In this document: positions 49,567 to 61,495 of the stretch, in pieces
Layout: each line of letters begins with the position of its first letter
How positions within the stretch are numbered: position 1 is the stretch's first letter
From: Ligula intestinalis
Lineage: Eukaryota; Platyhelminthes; Cestoda; Diphyllobothriidea; Diphyllobothriidae
Direction: 5' to 3'
Assembly: GCA_036362985.1 (NCBI GenBank)
Contig: JAYGXS010000006.1
Location: 17,752,096-17,816,095 of the forward strand
DNA length: 64,000 nucleotides
Position numbers and translations under genes: made by a program
The notes under the pieces: model-generated
Database searches by the model: none
What the model saw: the letters and a program-made list of their open reading frames with translations, nothing else
What the model was told of the DNA's origin: nothing

Positions 49567-49836
49567 TTTCTTGTGCAGAGTCGAGCAACAATGTGGTGCT
49601 AGGATGCAAATCCCGATAATTGCTAGTGTCGCTTAAGCCGAGTGATGATGGTGAAGCCCGTGGGCTTGACACATGATCCAATATGCAGGTTTCAGGTGTG
49701 TCGTCAGACATGTCCAAATCCAAGTCCATATCAGCGTCAACTCGTGCTTGTGTAATTGTTGGCTTTATCTCTGGAGCCCCTTTTACAACTATATTCTGTT
49801 TGTGACTCACTGGTGCATCTGTTGCGAGCTCACGAG

Positions 49837-50331
49837 TTACGACCAAGCGGGCATCTGCATCCGGTACTTTAGGTTCGATGGGTCCTGATGTGCCGGTTTT
49901 CGGGTTAGCTGACTACACACCCCTGGCCCGTTTAGACTTTCTAGCCTTTCTAGCCCTATGCTTTTTGGCTTAATGATCTTATCGACCTCTGTATCATCGC
50001 TATCTAGTTCAGCATCGAGCAACGATGTGACGCTAGGACGCAAATCCAGATCATTGCTAATGCTGCCTGAGCCTAGTAACGATGGCGTAGACTGCGGATT
50101 TATTTGAGTTTCTTTGCGATCGAGCGAGACGCCCGCTTGTTTACTTGGTTCGGCAGATGATATGCGAGTTTCAGGTTTACCGGCCGAGGCTATCTGAGCA
50201 TATGTACTTTTATTTACCCCCGATTTTTGACCGACAAGAGCTGTTTTAACCACTGGATAAGATATGTGCGTTTTTAGGTGAGCTATCTCTTTTTTTGGTT
50301 TATTTACCTCGTAGTAAAGTTCCTGCTTCAT
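49837..50331 (-). pseudogene. LINE N-terminal (ORF1-like) region, first repeat unit
   Basis: The frame starts MKQELYYEVNKPKKEIAHLK and carries the unit DLDLRPSVTSLLDAELDSDD, then EVDKI. A second copy of the unit (DLHPSTTLLLDSAQESDDQE) is in the following frame (49,523-49,846), and VVKGAPE recurs about 420 bp apart. I recognise no domain. Low-complexity charged sequence is common in LINE N-terminal regions. Confidence 0.6.
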
Positions 50332-50499
50332 CTCCGAAAACTCCTGGCGGAGGACGAAGTCCTCACAGTCTAACTTCGGTAAACGTAGTAGACATCTTGG
50401 CCGTTTGGCGGTAGGTGGAGAATTAATAACATTATCTAAATGGCCATATCGGCAGTTACTTTCTGGTCATATCTTGATATAGTTGTCCAGGGCCAGTGC

Positions 50500-50585
50500 C
50501 GAAGTGGCCGGGCTGCCTGAGGTGCTAACACTGCTATTAACCAGATTTGGCGAACTGGGTTCGAGATCCGGCGGTGGCGACACGT
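50500..50585 (+). repeat. tRNA-like (class II-like) sequence, probably SINE-derived
   Basis: gccgaagtggccgggctgcc is followed about 60 bp later by gaactgggttcgagatccgg, a good B box. The D-arm region resembles a Leu/Ser tRNA (tggccg-g-tg), but acceptor strands do not pair well. A pseudogene or SINE head is more likely than a working tRNA. Confidence 0.4.
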
Positions 50586-53500
50586 TTCGTGATAACGGAC
50601 TTGTAGCATCTAAACTCTCCATGCTATGTAAGATTTTTTGTGTTATGACCTGCGTCTGATACTGCCAATTAAGTCGGAGGCCAAACCCAAGAGCCCGTAG
50701 GAGTGAGGCGGAGAGAAAATCGATTGGCCAGGTAGTGCAAGTTTACTGAGACAAGCAGGTTACAGCAAGTCAGCGTAAAATATTGAGTTCCTGACAGATA
50801 CAATGAAATGTGTTTGGTTATAAAATTGCCTTAGGAATAACGTGAAGGTCACTTTTATCCTAACGTGAGAGTCCTAATGTGAGAGTCACTTTTATCCTAA
50901 ATATTATGGCAATATAAGTATAAGGGTATATAACAACACAGTGATAAAACGACTCAGCCTCGGCGTGAAATTCTGAGATGTGCAGATTTTTGTGGCGCAG
51001 AGGAGTTTTTCACAAAATCGACACGTCCAAGAAGCAATTTCCAAACTTTAGAAATAATTCACAGAAGAGAAATTTTTCAGAGCGACCGGATTTAGATTTT
51101 CACGCAGACAATTCCAAACTTGGGAAATATATAGTCAATTCTTGGATAATTTCCAAGAAGCGTGTCTTCTATACTGAGATAGAGACTAAAATCACGTAAG
51201 CTCGAGAGACTTGAAATTCGCAAAGTTATGGAATACTTTTCCTGCAGACATCGTCATGTCCCCATCCGTGGATGTCATTGAGCCAAAGCTTGAACAGCAT
51301 AGACTTACGTGCCAACCCGTCAGCCGAAAGAACAAGGGGCTCTCTGGAACCAAACATTAAACTGCCATAAATATGCTAATAGCTATTTTTAAGTAGTATT
51401 ACTTTTGGATCGAATAATGTTTCATCGTGCATAGCTAATAACTTCACGCTGCCTCCTTCTCACTATGCGAACTGCGATGATTGCGTCTAAAGGTGCCTCT
51501 ACCGCACATATGGGCCTAGGCTACGCGGCCTTGTGACGTTTTTCATCATATCGACCTAAAACCGACTGCTGACGGCCGTGGCAGGTTCCTCTGTTTCTGT
51601 TACAGCAAGGGCGCATCATGGCTGCATCTCCGGTCCTTCGGGATGTTCTCGTGACTCTGCGGTCTCCTCTTCATGTGGCCTTTCGGATAAAGCTATTACT
51701 CGGGATAGGCCCCTGGCTTGCCGTCAACATTCACAGTAGCATACCGGTCCTATCTTTCATATAATTTCTCCACGAGCAAAATTTTTTCTCCTAAAAACCG
51801 CAAATACCATTCCATTTTTGAATTATGAGCCATGCATAAGAAGTTTTTTCACTGTGTGCTCTTTTTGCTCAGTTTGAGCTGCTGGCTCATGTTACCTGAT
51901 ATCACCACATGTGATTGCAGTACTTGGAACAAGTGAGCAGTCGTCTACCATTGTGAAACAACCGTCTTTAGAATGTTTGCCTGTGCCGATGCATTCCTTA
52001 ACTAATATATACCAATAATTAGTTCAAAGGCGTTTCCCTTAATAAACGTGACTTGACGACCTATTTGGTATAATTATTTTTCTATATGTTTACGTTATTG
52101 GATTGATCAGCATTAAGCCCGAACCTATGGCATTTAATACGGTGTGAGTGTTCATTTAAGATACTAAAAGAATGTCAGTTGTCTAGAGGGAACACTTTCA
52201 TAAGAACCCATACGTATTTGGATTAAGCAAGCCTTAATCAAACCGGTTTACATTATAATAACACAGGAGGCTTACTGTATGTCATATTCCCGTTTAGTTT
52301 AGTTTTTTTTGACAAACTTCTGTAACTTATATACATTTTAAGAGATGTGATGCTCAAACTTGATTCTGCGCCAAGAAAGTTAACATCTTGGTTACAGATG
52401 ATGGTATCGTCATGGTAAGTCAGGTATCCAAAGGCGTCAAGTTTCAGCACATTTTCAGAGACAATTTCGTCACGTGGCTACGGCGAAAAATGCGCAGAGG
52501 GTGTTTTTACTCTATGGGATATTTTTTGATTTGTCCTCCCTACTAGTTCGTGTCATTTGGCAGTTCCGATGAGTCGAAGTTCTATACTTATGTACTTATA
52601 CTACTCGTGGTAAGCTTGTAGTCTTGTATGTTTAATACTGATCGCTTCCTAGCAGCTGCTCATTTTTCGTCTGAAATCACGCAAACGACCATTGTTTGAA
52701 AATTTTCGACTATATCGATGCGTTTGTCTGTCACTGTGTCACAAATAGGGTGCTCTAAGCCGTTTGCTTATGTTTGCCCTAATAACAGCGAACTGAACTG
52801 AACATTATACGTTTAGACTAGCAAGCCTTTGAAATTAAGTCGCCATTATCTATGCTCTCGATTCAAGTAGGACATCTCGTACATGTTGGTCAATTTTGCA
52901 CATTTTATATTTGTTTTTAACTCTCTTAGAACTACAATAATGACATAAAACCGTAGCAATGTTGTGAAGAATGGTTTATCAGTTCGACACTCTGTGATTC
53001 ATTCACGGATGATTCTTCATGATCTCATCACTTGCAGGTTTCGGTCGCCATGTATTATCATCTTTTTGGATTATCTGTTTTCCTTTCGCATTTCGTCCCC
53101 CGTGAATGGAAAACAAGAGGCTGAAATTTGTTTAGCTAATATTTTCAAAATCGAGCGTTTTCCGCCCTCTCTCACATATGAGTGCACTCCTTGATATGTG
53201 AATACCCGTGAGGGCCTGCAAACAGAGCGTGTTAGGACACGTGCTTTTCTCAAACCTACCTTCACGACACCGGTTGACCTCGTGTCCCAGTTACTGAGGC
53301 ATAGCTGTCCTGCCTGCGATGACCCGTTGTTTTCTAGACAGAAACTAAAATACTTGCTTGAGCACGTCTTTCAGATGTCAAATGGACCGCCAGAAACGCG
53401 CATTGGTACAAGTTGAACTGTGGAAAAAATTATGTTGATAGCCATATCGTGATTGCAGTATGCGGCAATATTTTTGATGACTATGCTTGTCCAGGAGCAC

Positions 53501-54155
53501 ATCTAATTTCCTTCGGCTATGAGTATTTTTAGCTGATTCTTGGTCAGAAGAATTTGCTCAACGAATGTTAGCTCTACAGGAAGTTAAGAAGGATAGTCAT
53601 TGGTAATTTAAAATCTTGTTACATCATCGCATTCATTGTTAAAGAACCTTTTTACACTCAGTCAAATTATACATATCTGGGCAGACTGCGCTAGGATTTT
53701 TAAATTTGATGGTGTTTCCTGATAAATAAATTGATAAGTGATCAATGAGTACTTGAAAATAATGAACCTAACTCATATTTACCACGTCTAACAGAATGAA
53801 GTAATACAAGTGGTTGAAAAAGTGTCACCGACAGACAAAGGCCATAGCTATAGAAGTCTCCGGTTAGGACTTCCTCAACTATAAAGAAAAAGACATTAAC
53901 GTAGTGTGAACCAAAATATGTTCCAGAATTTCACACAATTCGCACCGTCGCAGAGCAAGCCCATTGGCTTCGGAAATAAAGGCAAGGTAGCCGAAACTAG
54001 GTTTGACAGTAGGCAGATAGAATTTCCGGCAAAGACAAGCGAGACAGGAATGGCAACTTCAGACTTATTAGCCGCCGCCAGCTTGTCATACCCAGACCCA
54101 AGTGGTGTCCCACCTGAGTCACAAACTCACGAACTTGTTGATCAGAGTCAAATGG
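50586..54155. other. Intergenic stretch with no recognised element
   Basis: Short open frames on both strands only. No transposon domain, tRNA or clear repeat was recognised in about 3.5 kb. Confidence 0.45.
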
Positions 54156-54420
54156 CCTAACTATTGCGCCACGAGCTCGTTGTCTCATCAGTTTATGTCG
54201 CGAGTTCGAGGCTCGGCAGGGACACAACTTGGGTGTGTATAAGTCTAGCTGACGACGCCTAATAAGCCTAAAGTGGTCATTTCCGTCTCCTTAGTCTTTG
54301 CCGGCAATATTATCTGCCTACTAACGGCTGCTACGGCTGTCAGGGCATCTGTCGAGGCCTAAGACAGAGCGGGACAGATGAGCTCCGTTAACGGTCAGGG
54401 GAACAAATAACTTAGTCTGT
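54156..54420 (+). repeat. SINE-like repeat (two segments)
   Basis: Positions 54,185-54,325 (gcgagttcgaggctcgg, ctgacgacgcctaataagcc, tctttgccggcaat, ctgccta) match 25,450-25,590. Positions 54,360-54,410 (agacagagcgggacagatga, gctccgttaacggtcagggg) match the - strand of position 1-75 and of 56,560-56,625. Confidence 0.5.
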
Positions 54421-54942
54421 CTTATAAAATAATCAGACTAGCTATCAGTGCACTGGTAGCTACGAGACAGTTAAATGGGTGAGTAAGAACGTTTCTGGAG
54501 CCGGTACTTCAGCATCCTACTGCTGAAGTACGTAAAGCATCTGATAACTTCATATTTGGCGGTTCTCCATTGTAAAAGCGTCGATTACCACTATCGAGCA
54601 TATATTTGAACATCTGGCTGAGCTTTAAGGTTCGCTGTCTCGGCCCTCTGATGGATGTTTGCGTAGGTTGTCGGCCCCTGGTGTTGCAATGGCATAGAGA
54701 TTCAAAAAATGGTTGCACTTCAAGAACTTGCTCTCTCGTAGTAGCGTTTTAGTTAGAAGATGTCCCAGCACACCAAGGACTACTTGCTGTGGGTTGGATG
54801 ATTAACCGTTTCGACAGCAAATAACACTGAAAAAATTCATTCAAGTCATTCGTATTTTGATTCTCTCCAATGATCCAGCGAAAAAATGCTGTTCTAACCG
54901 AGTGTGTTCCTGTGTCAACACCAGTTATTTCCCCCAGTTACG
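54421..54942. other. Intergenic stretch with no recognised element
   Basis: No supported feature. Confidence 0.5.
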
Positions 54943-55387
54943 TGTTAGGAAGAGAAGGTAGAACAGGATTGCTGATATTACTTTACTGTGAATTTTACTA
55001 GTACATCAGCTCTGTTTCGTGTGTGTCTAGCAGCTTGTCTTCTGTGGTCGGTCTTGTGTCTGCAGCAGTCTCTCGTCTAGGACAACAGAGTCCCGTTCTG
55101 CTCGCAGCCTCGCTATTTGATGGCAAGTAGTCATTGCTCCCCTTTGGCTTTCCATGAGTGGCCGTGTGCGCGCTTTGCCCATTACCAGGCTTGACCTCAG
55201 CATGACAGCAGCTCGCATGGTTTCTGCCATTGAAGGTCGCGTGACTTGGCCCATTCTGTATGCACCAGACTGGCCTGTTCGTGCACTTTTGCCCGGCGTG
55301 ACCTCAGGATTTGGTCAGCGGCGGTCTCGCCTGTTCCGTATTTGTTAGCCTGCCTTAGGGAAGCGCGAGTGTTGAGCACTCCTAACA
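54943..55387 (+). repeat. LTR-like repeat with TGTTAGGA...TCCTAACA ends
   Basis: The 445-bp block starts TGTTAGGA and ends TCCTAACA, a perfect 8-bp inverted terminus of LTR form. Its interior matches 8,541-9,047. The flanks do not show a clean 5-bp duplication, so an LTR origin is likely but not proven. Confidence 0.5.
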
Positions 55388-56555
55388 CACGCATTACCCT
55401 TCTTTTGCCATGTTGTCTACACAATACGCATTAAGTGACGAATACATAATTCTGTCATCTAAAAGACACGTGACTGTACAGGTTGATTGAAAATGGATAC
55501 CGAATAAAGTTCATCCTCAGGAATATTAGCGAAAGCACCCAAACGCCTGATACCTTAACTGAAGAAAATAAAAACGTGTGCGGCAGATGGTCTTCTTAGG
55601 CGATGCTGCAAGAGAAGTGATAAGGCGACGTCTGGATACAGCGACCACAAACGCTTATTCCGCGGTTAAATTGCGCGTGTACCTCGCAAACTCTGCCATC
55701 CTACGATTGTGAGGTATAGACGGACTGCCGTCGAAGGCCATATTGATGTACATTTACTCTTTCATCGGACCCTGTGCAGCAGGATAAACGGGCTGCACGA
55801 CGAGACGCCTAACAAAAGGGGGCGCTTGGACACAAACCAGCCTGGTTAAGTAAAGGTGCAAATGGATCAATCTCTAGTTCTATTCTACAAGCCTTGTCGA
55901 TATAAATCACCCAATTGATCGTACCAAAGACTTTCAGGCTGTCAACCGTAGACCAGCCAACACAGGTTAGCCACAGCCGAGACAGTGGCTATCCGTTTAG
56001 CAAAACCAACTCTCTGCTTTTAAAAGACCTTGGTACATGCGGTTTGTCTCGCCTGGCCGACTACAAATGGGAATCGCACTCCATCCGAAGCCACAGAGAA
56101 CAGTCAAACGTACGCCGTGCGTCTGATCTATAGACCGCAAACAGCCAGCCGTGAGAACGTCCTACCTCCCTGCACTCCACACGTCAACCTCCTCAACACA
56201 CCGACTCTGGCATGCACGAGGCAAAGGAACGAAGAGATGGCTAAGAATTCCCACGCCACAAGTATCAAATAAGCACTGTACGTGACTTTCCCAACTTATG
56301 TACCAGCCCGATGGTGAATTGCCGAAATCGTAGGTTTGCCGAGAAGAATTTTCAATTTTATAGCGTCTTACAAAGTCTTCGTTCACACAAGTGAAAGCGT
56401 TGGTCATCTACTACTGTAAAAGCTTAACTTAATGTCCTAAAATCTAGAATCTTTGGAACAGTGACGAGAAAAATCAAATGTACATTTACACATTTGCACA
56501 GCTACTTTATCTGTTAACCACTGCATCTGCATCGTGTTTGAGATATTTATCGTCC
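55388..56555. other. Intergenic stretch with one dispersed repeat
   Basis: Positions 55,870-56,015 match 37,600-37,760. Otherwise nothing recognised. Confidence 0.45.
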
Positions 56556-56559
56556 TCGT

Positions 56560-56625
56560 TGATGAACTTTCACCTACCCGCTATCGGACCTCATCTGTCC
56601 TGCTCTGCCTTGGGGCTCGACAGAT
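56560..56625 (-). repeat. SINE-like repeat fragment
   Basis: On the - strand it reads gagccccaaggcagagcagg, acagatgagg, ccgatagcgggtagg. It is the same block as at position 1-75 and 33,905-34,000. Confidence 0.5.
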
Positions 56626-56798
56626 GCTTCTGTATTCAGAGGACGCCCTCGTTTTGCGATACCTAACCGTGTTCCTGCTCAGCCACCGCTCCAATTTACC
56701 GCATTTAAACCAAATTAACGTTTATCTTAATACGGCTTATTCTGACAGACTGTTCTGAAAATGATCAATTGTACGGATATTTAGACTGTTTTCTCATT

Positions 56799-56850
56799 GA
56801 AAGGCATCCTTTGGGATCCTTATTTACTTATTTCCCAAAGGATGCCTTTC
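56799..56850. repeat. Perfect 18-bp inverted repeat with 16-bp loop
   Basis: gaaaggcatcctttggga at 56,799-56,816 is exactly mirrored at 56,833-56,850. A degenerate third copy (tcttgggatgcctgcctttc) follows at about 56,864. Function unknown. Confidence 0.85.
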
Positions 56851-58483
56851 TATGAAAATGCATTTCTTGGGATGCCTGCCTTTCGATTTATACGAAACAT
56901 ATTAGACTGTCTTGATCGCCGCTCTACTTATAGTGAGTTACCCTTAATCTTATTAAGGACCGCTAAATATCATACCACGTCTTCATTTCCTTACTAGACG
57001 GTCATATTATTCTGAGGAGTAGCATTGTGTGAGAAATGTTGTATGCAATATTCACTCACACATTGTCCATCGCACAGTCTTCACAAACATCACCTACCGA
57101 GGGCGTTCATAAATAGAAGCCACCTTGCATTGCCAAGTATACCTATTACATCCCCTCTTAAAGTCTGCAAGGAGTCCTTTTCTGTGAAAGAAATTGAAAT
57201 AAATTCCCCATCCTATACGTCTTGCTGACGTTCTTTACACGCAGCTTATGCTTACTGAATTGCAGCGTTCAGAGAAAAGTGACATAAACCGTGGAGGACA
57301 ACAAAATTACAGATTCATTCAACGAATGAAGTTTCACAATAGCGCAAATTGTCCACATCTCACACTACAACGACAAAATCCAGTTCACTTTCTTCTATAG
57401 GAATTGCAATAAATTGGCATGCATGCGGGTACTAGATGCATCCTTCACAGTTGATTTTCAACCCTGGCAGAAATGAATAATGTTCAAGATTATTATTCCT
57501 CTGGGCAACTGGGCTTATTTGTAGCTTGCAACCGTGGTAAATGTGATTGAAGTCAGGCCGGCAACAGATGCTCTGAAAATAAGCTGTTATAATTTTATGA
57601 AATGATCAGTGAATTTTAAGCATAAAGGTATGCGTGGCATTTGGTCTGCTTGACGCCATTTTTTCCTTCGGTTAACTGCGGTTTCAAAGTGAATAAGAAC
57701 AGAAAAGGTTCACCAAGCCTCTTTTTTGGTTAACTTCGAACGCATTTACAGCCAAAGCGTCCCAACGAGGCAGACTGCAGCGACCGACGGCAGTACTAAA
57801 ATGGTGAAATTATTGCTCACGCTAAAATGCAATATCAGATAAAATTGGTACATTTTTATAAATTCAGACAATACCTTTCATGTTACAAATGTTAAAAAAG
57901 TTGTCTTTTAGAAGAATGGATATCATTGTAAATGCATATGGTCTAGAAGATGGTGTTGAGGAGAATACTTCAAATTGTTTGCTAGTGAGAATGTATCTTA
58001 ATCTAGGCACACGTTTCTTCAAACTCAGCGTTCATAAGCATTAAGTGACGGTCGAACGCCGAACACACCTTCAACAGCTTACGTTTTCTATCTATGGGAC
58101 TGCTATATGTGCAGACCTCATTTGGCAAACACTAATGCATGGCAAAATCTGTGTATCTGTGCGCCTACAAATACCGCAATGGAGAGGCTAGTACTGACTG
58201 TACACGCTTGCTGGTCACCGGTTGATATCATTTTTTGTAAACAGCATCAATACATTTAAGTTCAAAGTACTGTTACGACACGTCTGATGCACATATTTGA
58301 ACCGCTAAAGATTAGTTGGTAAGGATTCTTTATGGGGCCGCCTGGGGAGCGTGTGAAGTGCGCCCCTCAAGCTCACGAGCACGTGATTTCAGGGGAGAGG
58401 ACGGGCGAGGCATGTCAGGGAAAAATAAGATCACAATATTCCTGTAAAATAGAAAAGTTACGAGGACAATTGGGGTCGCGTAC
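56851..58483. other. Intergenic stretch with no recognised element
   Basis: No supported feature in about 1.6 kb, apart from the degenerate third hairpin arm near 56,864. Confidence 0.45.
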
Positions 58484-59254
58484 TCAAACCTCAAGTGAGG
58501 ACACTGAAATATCCTTTAATATCATTGCTAACACCCGCCCGACCGACAGCGAATGCGTGTACGTCGGGGGAGTTGTGTTGAATGAGGCTTCATGCCTTAA
58601 CACCTGCATTTGTTCTTCCGTCGGCTTCTTGGATGACAGATTGTGCACCAATTTGTCATATTTGGATGAATTCGGGCGAGGTAGCTTGCGAAACTTAATT
58701 TCCAATGCTGCTGCTCGCTTCGCTTTGTGGTCGCGGACTCGTTCGGCCACCCTCTACTGGAGCAGTTGTGTGCCATTCTCACCCATGAACTCAAAGCATT
58801 TTGCCTTCTCTTTGTCGATCCTCTGCCGGTACTTGCGAATCTTAGCCTGACAGTCTTGAAGGATCACTCGGATCATATCTCTGGCGTGCTTGAATACGTT
58901 GCGTCTAGCCAACTCTGTATTAACCGGAGGTCTTTTAGAAATACACTTCGGTAACACATCATTGTCGAGACACCTGTGCAGCAATCTGATCTGCACATAA
59001 GTAGATGACTCTCGAAGGGCGAATGTTTCCCACCGATGAGCCGATCGGAGCGTCTCGCGCCCAAACAGATTGCCAATAGAGGAGAATATCCGAGTTCCAG
59101 GAAGCAGTTCGGAAGAAGACGAAGAAGCGATCACTGGAACAAGAGTTTTATTGAATGACTGCAAAAGTTCGCGATCCAGGTAGTTGCATGGATGAGGAAG
59201 AAGGCAACTCGAGCACCAGATCAATTGGTTTATTTTTTCTGAGCTTTCGAACAC
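58484..59254 (-). pseudogene. Penelope-like element, 5' (N-terminal) fragment
   Basis: On the - strand the pieces read QAKIRKYRQRIDKEKAKCFE (58,754-59,254), then FRKLPRPNSSKYDKLVHNLS and TEEQMQVLRHEASFN (58,484-58,750). The KYDKLVHNLS...VLRHEASFN block is the N-terminal region that precedes the reverse transcriptase in PLEs. The polymerase itself is absent, so the copy is truncated. Confidence 0.7.
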
Positions 59255-59274
59255 TTACAGGTGTCCATCTTCAG
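59239..59274 (-). ncRNA. Hammerhead-ribozyme-like motif of the second PLE lineage
   Basis: On the - strand: CTGAAGA, stem ggacac/gtgttc with a ctgtaa loop, then GAAAGCTCAG and an aaaaaataaacc end. It is the same design as the pair at 14,412-14,525. Confidence 0.5.
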
Positions 59275-60064
59275 AGATGAGAAAGCAACCAAAAAAGGGG
59301 ATAATTATAGTGGCCAAAGGCCAATCAAAGGTCAGAAATCGTCAGGTTGTCAAGGCATTAGAAACAGCAAACGAAGAAGGGGGGTGGGGGAGGAGGGAAA
59401 TTAGCTGTCAGTGGGATCAGAAGGGCAATTATATTGGTGTAGGCTAATTAGCTGTCCGTGGGGCTGGGGGTCATGAACAGCAATTAGTACGCCGCCTTGT
59501 CACCCGGTAGAGGGCCCTGGTAGCACTGCCTCCTCTTCCAGCCGGTTCGTTGTCGGTTCTGTTCGCTTGAAATTGTTTCGTTTGATTTGGCTTCGTCCTG
59601 GCCCTTTTCAACGTAGTGGCGCAATACTTTGTAGGCCGCTGGCAGGTCCATGTGCCTGTTGACCGAGTTGGATCTAAGTACCATGCCTCGAGTGTCAGCC
59701 TTTCGGCTTTTGAGGCTCTTCGGCCTACGATGGTCGCTCCTTGGAGATCAAATTTATGGCCAGTTTTTGCAATGTGTGCCGCCAGTTATGAGTTTGTGTC
59801 CAGTTTCTGGGCCACTCGTTTGTGCTCTTATAGGCGGGTTTGCAATTTGCGGCCTGTTTCCCCAACATAATAACAGTCTTTATCATTGCAAAGTATCTTG
59901 TAGACGACTGCAGAAGTTTCTTTAAGAAGCAGTCGGTCTTTAGGTTGCATCACCTGGCGGCGCATTGTCGCTTGAGGTCGATGGGCTATGCCCACGCCTT
60001 GAGCGAATAAAGCATCTGAAGGTAGAACCAGATAAATCCATGGTATCCTTCGATGTTGTCTCAC
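59275..60064 (-). pseudogene. Penelope-like element of a second lineage: GIY-YIG endonuclease and 3' end
   Basis: The - strand reads GVGIAHRPQATMRRQVMQPK, then SAVVYKILCNDKDC and YYVGETGRKLQTRL (59,828-60,064). After a frame change it continues through a diverged middle to NSVNRHMDLPAAYKVLRHYV (59,484-59,684), the PLE endonuclease C-terminus. The polymerase is missing. The 3' end runs into the hammerhead-like motif at 59,239-59,274. Confidence 0.75.
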
Positions 60065-60655
60065 TGTTCACTTCCATCCCACAACAACTAGCAATTTATG
60101 TTGTCGGACAACATCTATCCGAACGCTACGATGACAGCGAGAAACCACTCAAGTCTGAACATCTGCTTGAACTTTTACGGCATTGCCTCAATACGTACTT
60201 CACATTTGGTGGACAAATGTATGAGCAGATTAAAGGCACTCCCATGGGCAAACGAGGATATGCAGGAACGCCAGCTGGTTGTTTCCTTCTTCCTCCATCG
60301 TAGATTGAATGTCCGGGAAGACGGCGTTTCGATGAAGGAAGAAGAAAACAACCAGCTGGCGTTCCTGGATGTCCTCGTTTGCCGCAAAGACGATGGTGGC
60401 CTGAAAACTCAAGTTTTCGCGAAAGCAACCAACACTATGCAAGTTCTGAAATTCAACAGTAACCAAATAATCGGTCACAAACAGAGCTGCGTAAGAGCGC
60501 TATTTCGGCGCGTTGAATCGCATTGCAGCGAAGCGGACGACAAAGTTGCAGAATTGCAATATGTTCGACGGGCACTGAGAGCAAATGGATACCCGCGCAA
60601 TTTTGTCAACCAGTGCACACGCAAACGAGAGAAGAAGCCACACCCAACTGGTTAA
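60005..60655 (+). pseudogene. Penelope-like reverse transcriptase fragment lacking the catalytic core
   Basis: The frame begins DKSMVSFDVVSLFTSIPQQL (motif A) and continues MYEQIKGTPMGKRG. The expected SPISG... and YVDD region is then replaced by an inverted copy of a downstream segment (60,249-60,300 mirrors 60,335-60,382). The normal frame resumes with NNQLAFLDVLVCRKDDGGLK, FNSNQIIGHKQSCVRALFRR and ANGYPRNFVNQCTRKRE. Without the catalytic aspartates it cannot be active. Confidence 0.85.
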
Positions 60656-61164
60656 AACGTTTGGCGGGCCCTTCCGTACGTGAAGAATGTTTCGGAAGCG
60701 GTCAGCCGTCTTCTCACCCCACTTGGAGTTAGAGTTGCGCACAGGCCAGAAGCAACCATCAGATGCCGGGTCATGAGGCCTAAAGACCTACTGCCCCGGC
60801 AGGAAACGGCTGGAGTCGTTTACCGGATCTGGTGTAGTTGTGGACAAAGCAACAAAGTCGGAGAAATCGGGAGATTACTCCGGACGCGAATGGCCGAGCA
60901 TGCAGTGGCGGTGAGGAAGAAAGACGCCAACTCCCAGGTGCAGGTCGCGCGACGGGACCCGGCCATATTTTCAAGTTTGACGAGGCCGAGATCCTCACAA
61001 GAGTTGACAATCGCGTGAGTCGCGAGCTGCTCGAGTCATGGTTCTCAGGCCCCCAGTCCATCAACAAGCGCAGCGATTTTTGCGTTCCCGTACGGTGTAC
61101 TGAGAAATTTCCTGAGCGAAAGAATCAGTCACGTGAGAAGGATGGGGTGCAACGACAACTCTGA
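60656..61164 (+). pseudogene. Penelope-like GIY-YIG endonuclease
   Basis: It follows the polymerase in the same frame after a TAA (60,653-60,655). It reads LPYVKNVSEAVSRLL, AHRPEATIRCRVMRPKDLL and GVVYRIWCSCGQSNKVGEIG, then RLLRTRMAEHAVAV. In a shifted frame it continues FKFDEAEILTRVDNRVSREL and LESWFSGPQSINK. The VVYRIWC...VGE-GR block is the GIY-YIG part. One frameshift and one stop make it a relic, but it is the best-preserved PLE endonuclease in the window. Confidence 0.85.
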
Positions 61165-61495
61165 CGACAGCAGGCATAATTTTCGCGTAATTATCAAGCC
61201 TGCATCTGAAGCGGACAAGAACGCTGTGGTAATTAATGAGCCATCACCGCACCAATTAAGACCACAAGCGGTGGCTAAAGGAACTGACAATCATAGTACG
61301 CATGTGGGTTACAACTACAAACTATAAATACCATGTAATCTGTGCATGTATCACCCTATCTGTGCATGTCTCACACTGTTCTTCTATTACCTATGATTAA
61401 AGATTCCCGAGGGAATCGGAAACGTCAGGACAATAAACCTCTTGTCACAGTGATCGCTTCTTCTTCTTCTTCTTCTTCTTCTTCTTCTTCTTCCG
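61165..61495 (+). mobile_element. Penelope-like element 3' tail with TTC end
   Basis: A non-coding tail (attttcgcgtaattatcaag, gcggtggctaaagg, aaactataaatac) leads to a hammerhead-like motif at 61,391-61,431. The tgatcgc(ttc)n end at 61,457-61,493 follows. Homologous tails are at 28,190-28,665 (- strand) and 43,116-43,360. Confidence 0.75.
61391..61431 (+). ncRNA. Hammerhead-like motif, partial core
   Basis: ctatgatta is followed by a strong stem gattccc/gggaatc (loop gag-like), then gGAAACGTCAGGACAATAAA. The CTGATGA block is imperfect. Confidence 0.4.

Larger units (their letters stand above)
45660..50450 (-). mobile_element. CR1-type LINE retrotransposon, degraded, split by a solo LTR
   Basis: On the - strand it has, in order, a repetitive N-terminal region, an apurinic-like endonuclease, a linker, a reverse transcriptase with intact YADD, the reverse transcriptase C-terminus and a 3' non-coding part shared with 41,590-41,830. 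Frameshifts (near 48,340 and 49,560), in-frame stops (near 47,645, 47,037 and 46,521) and the LTR insertion at 47,290-47,610 show that it is dead. The exact ends are uncertain. Confidence 0.85.

Noticed and set aside
54938..55392. Target-site duplication for the LTR-like block
   Set aside because: The 5 bases on each side (ttacg and cacgc) do not match, and shifting the ends does not give a clean duplication.
58332..58850. 172-codon + strand frame
   Set aside because: It is antisense to the Penelope-like N-terminal fragment, whose family blocks are on the - strand.
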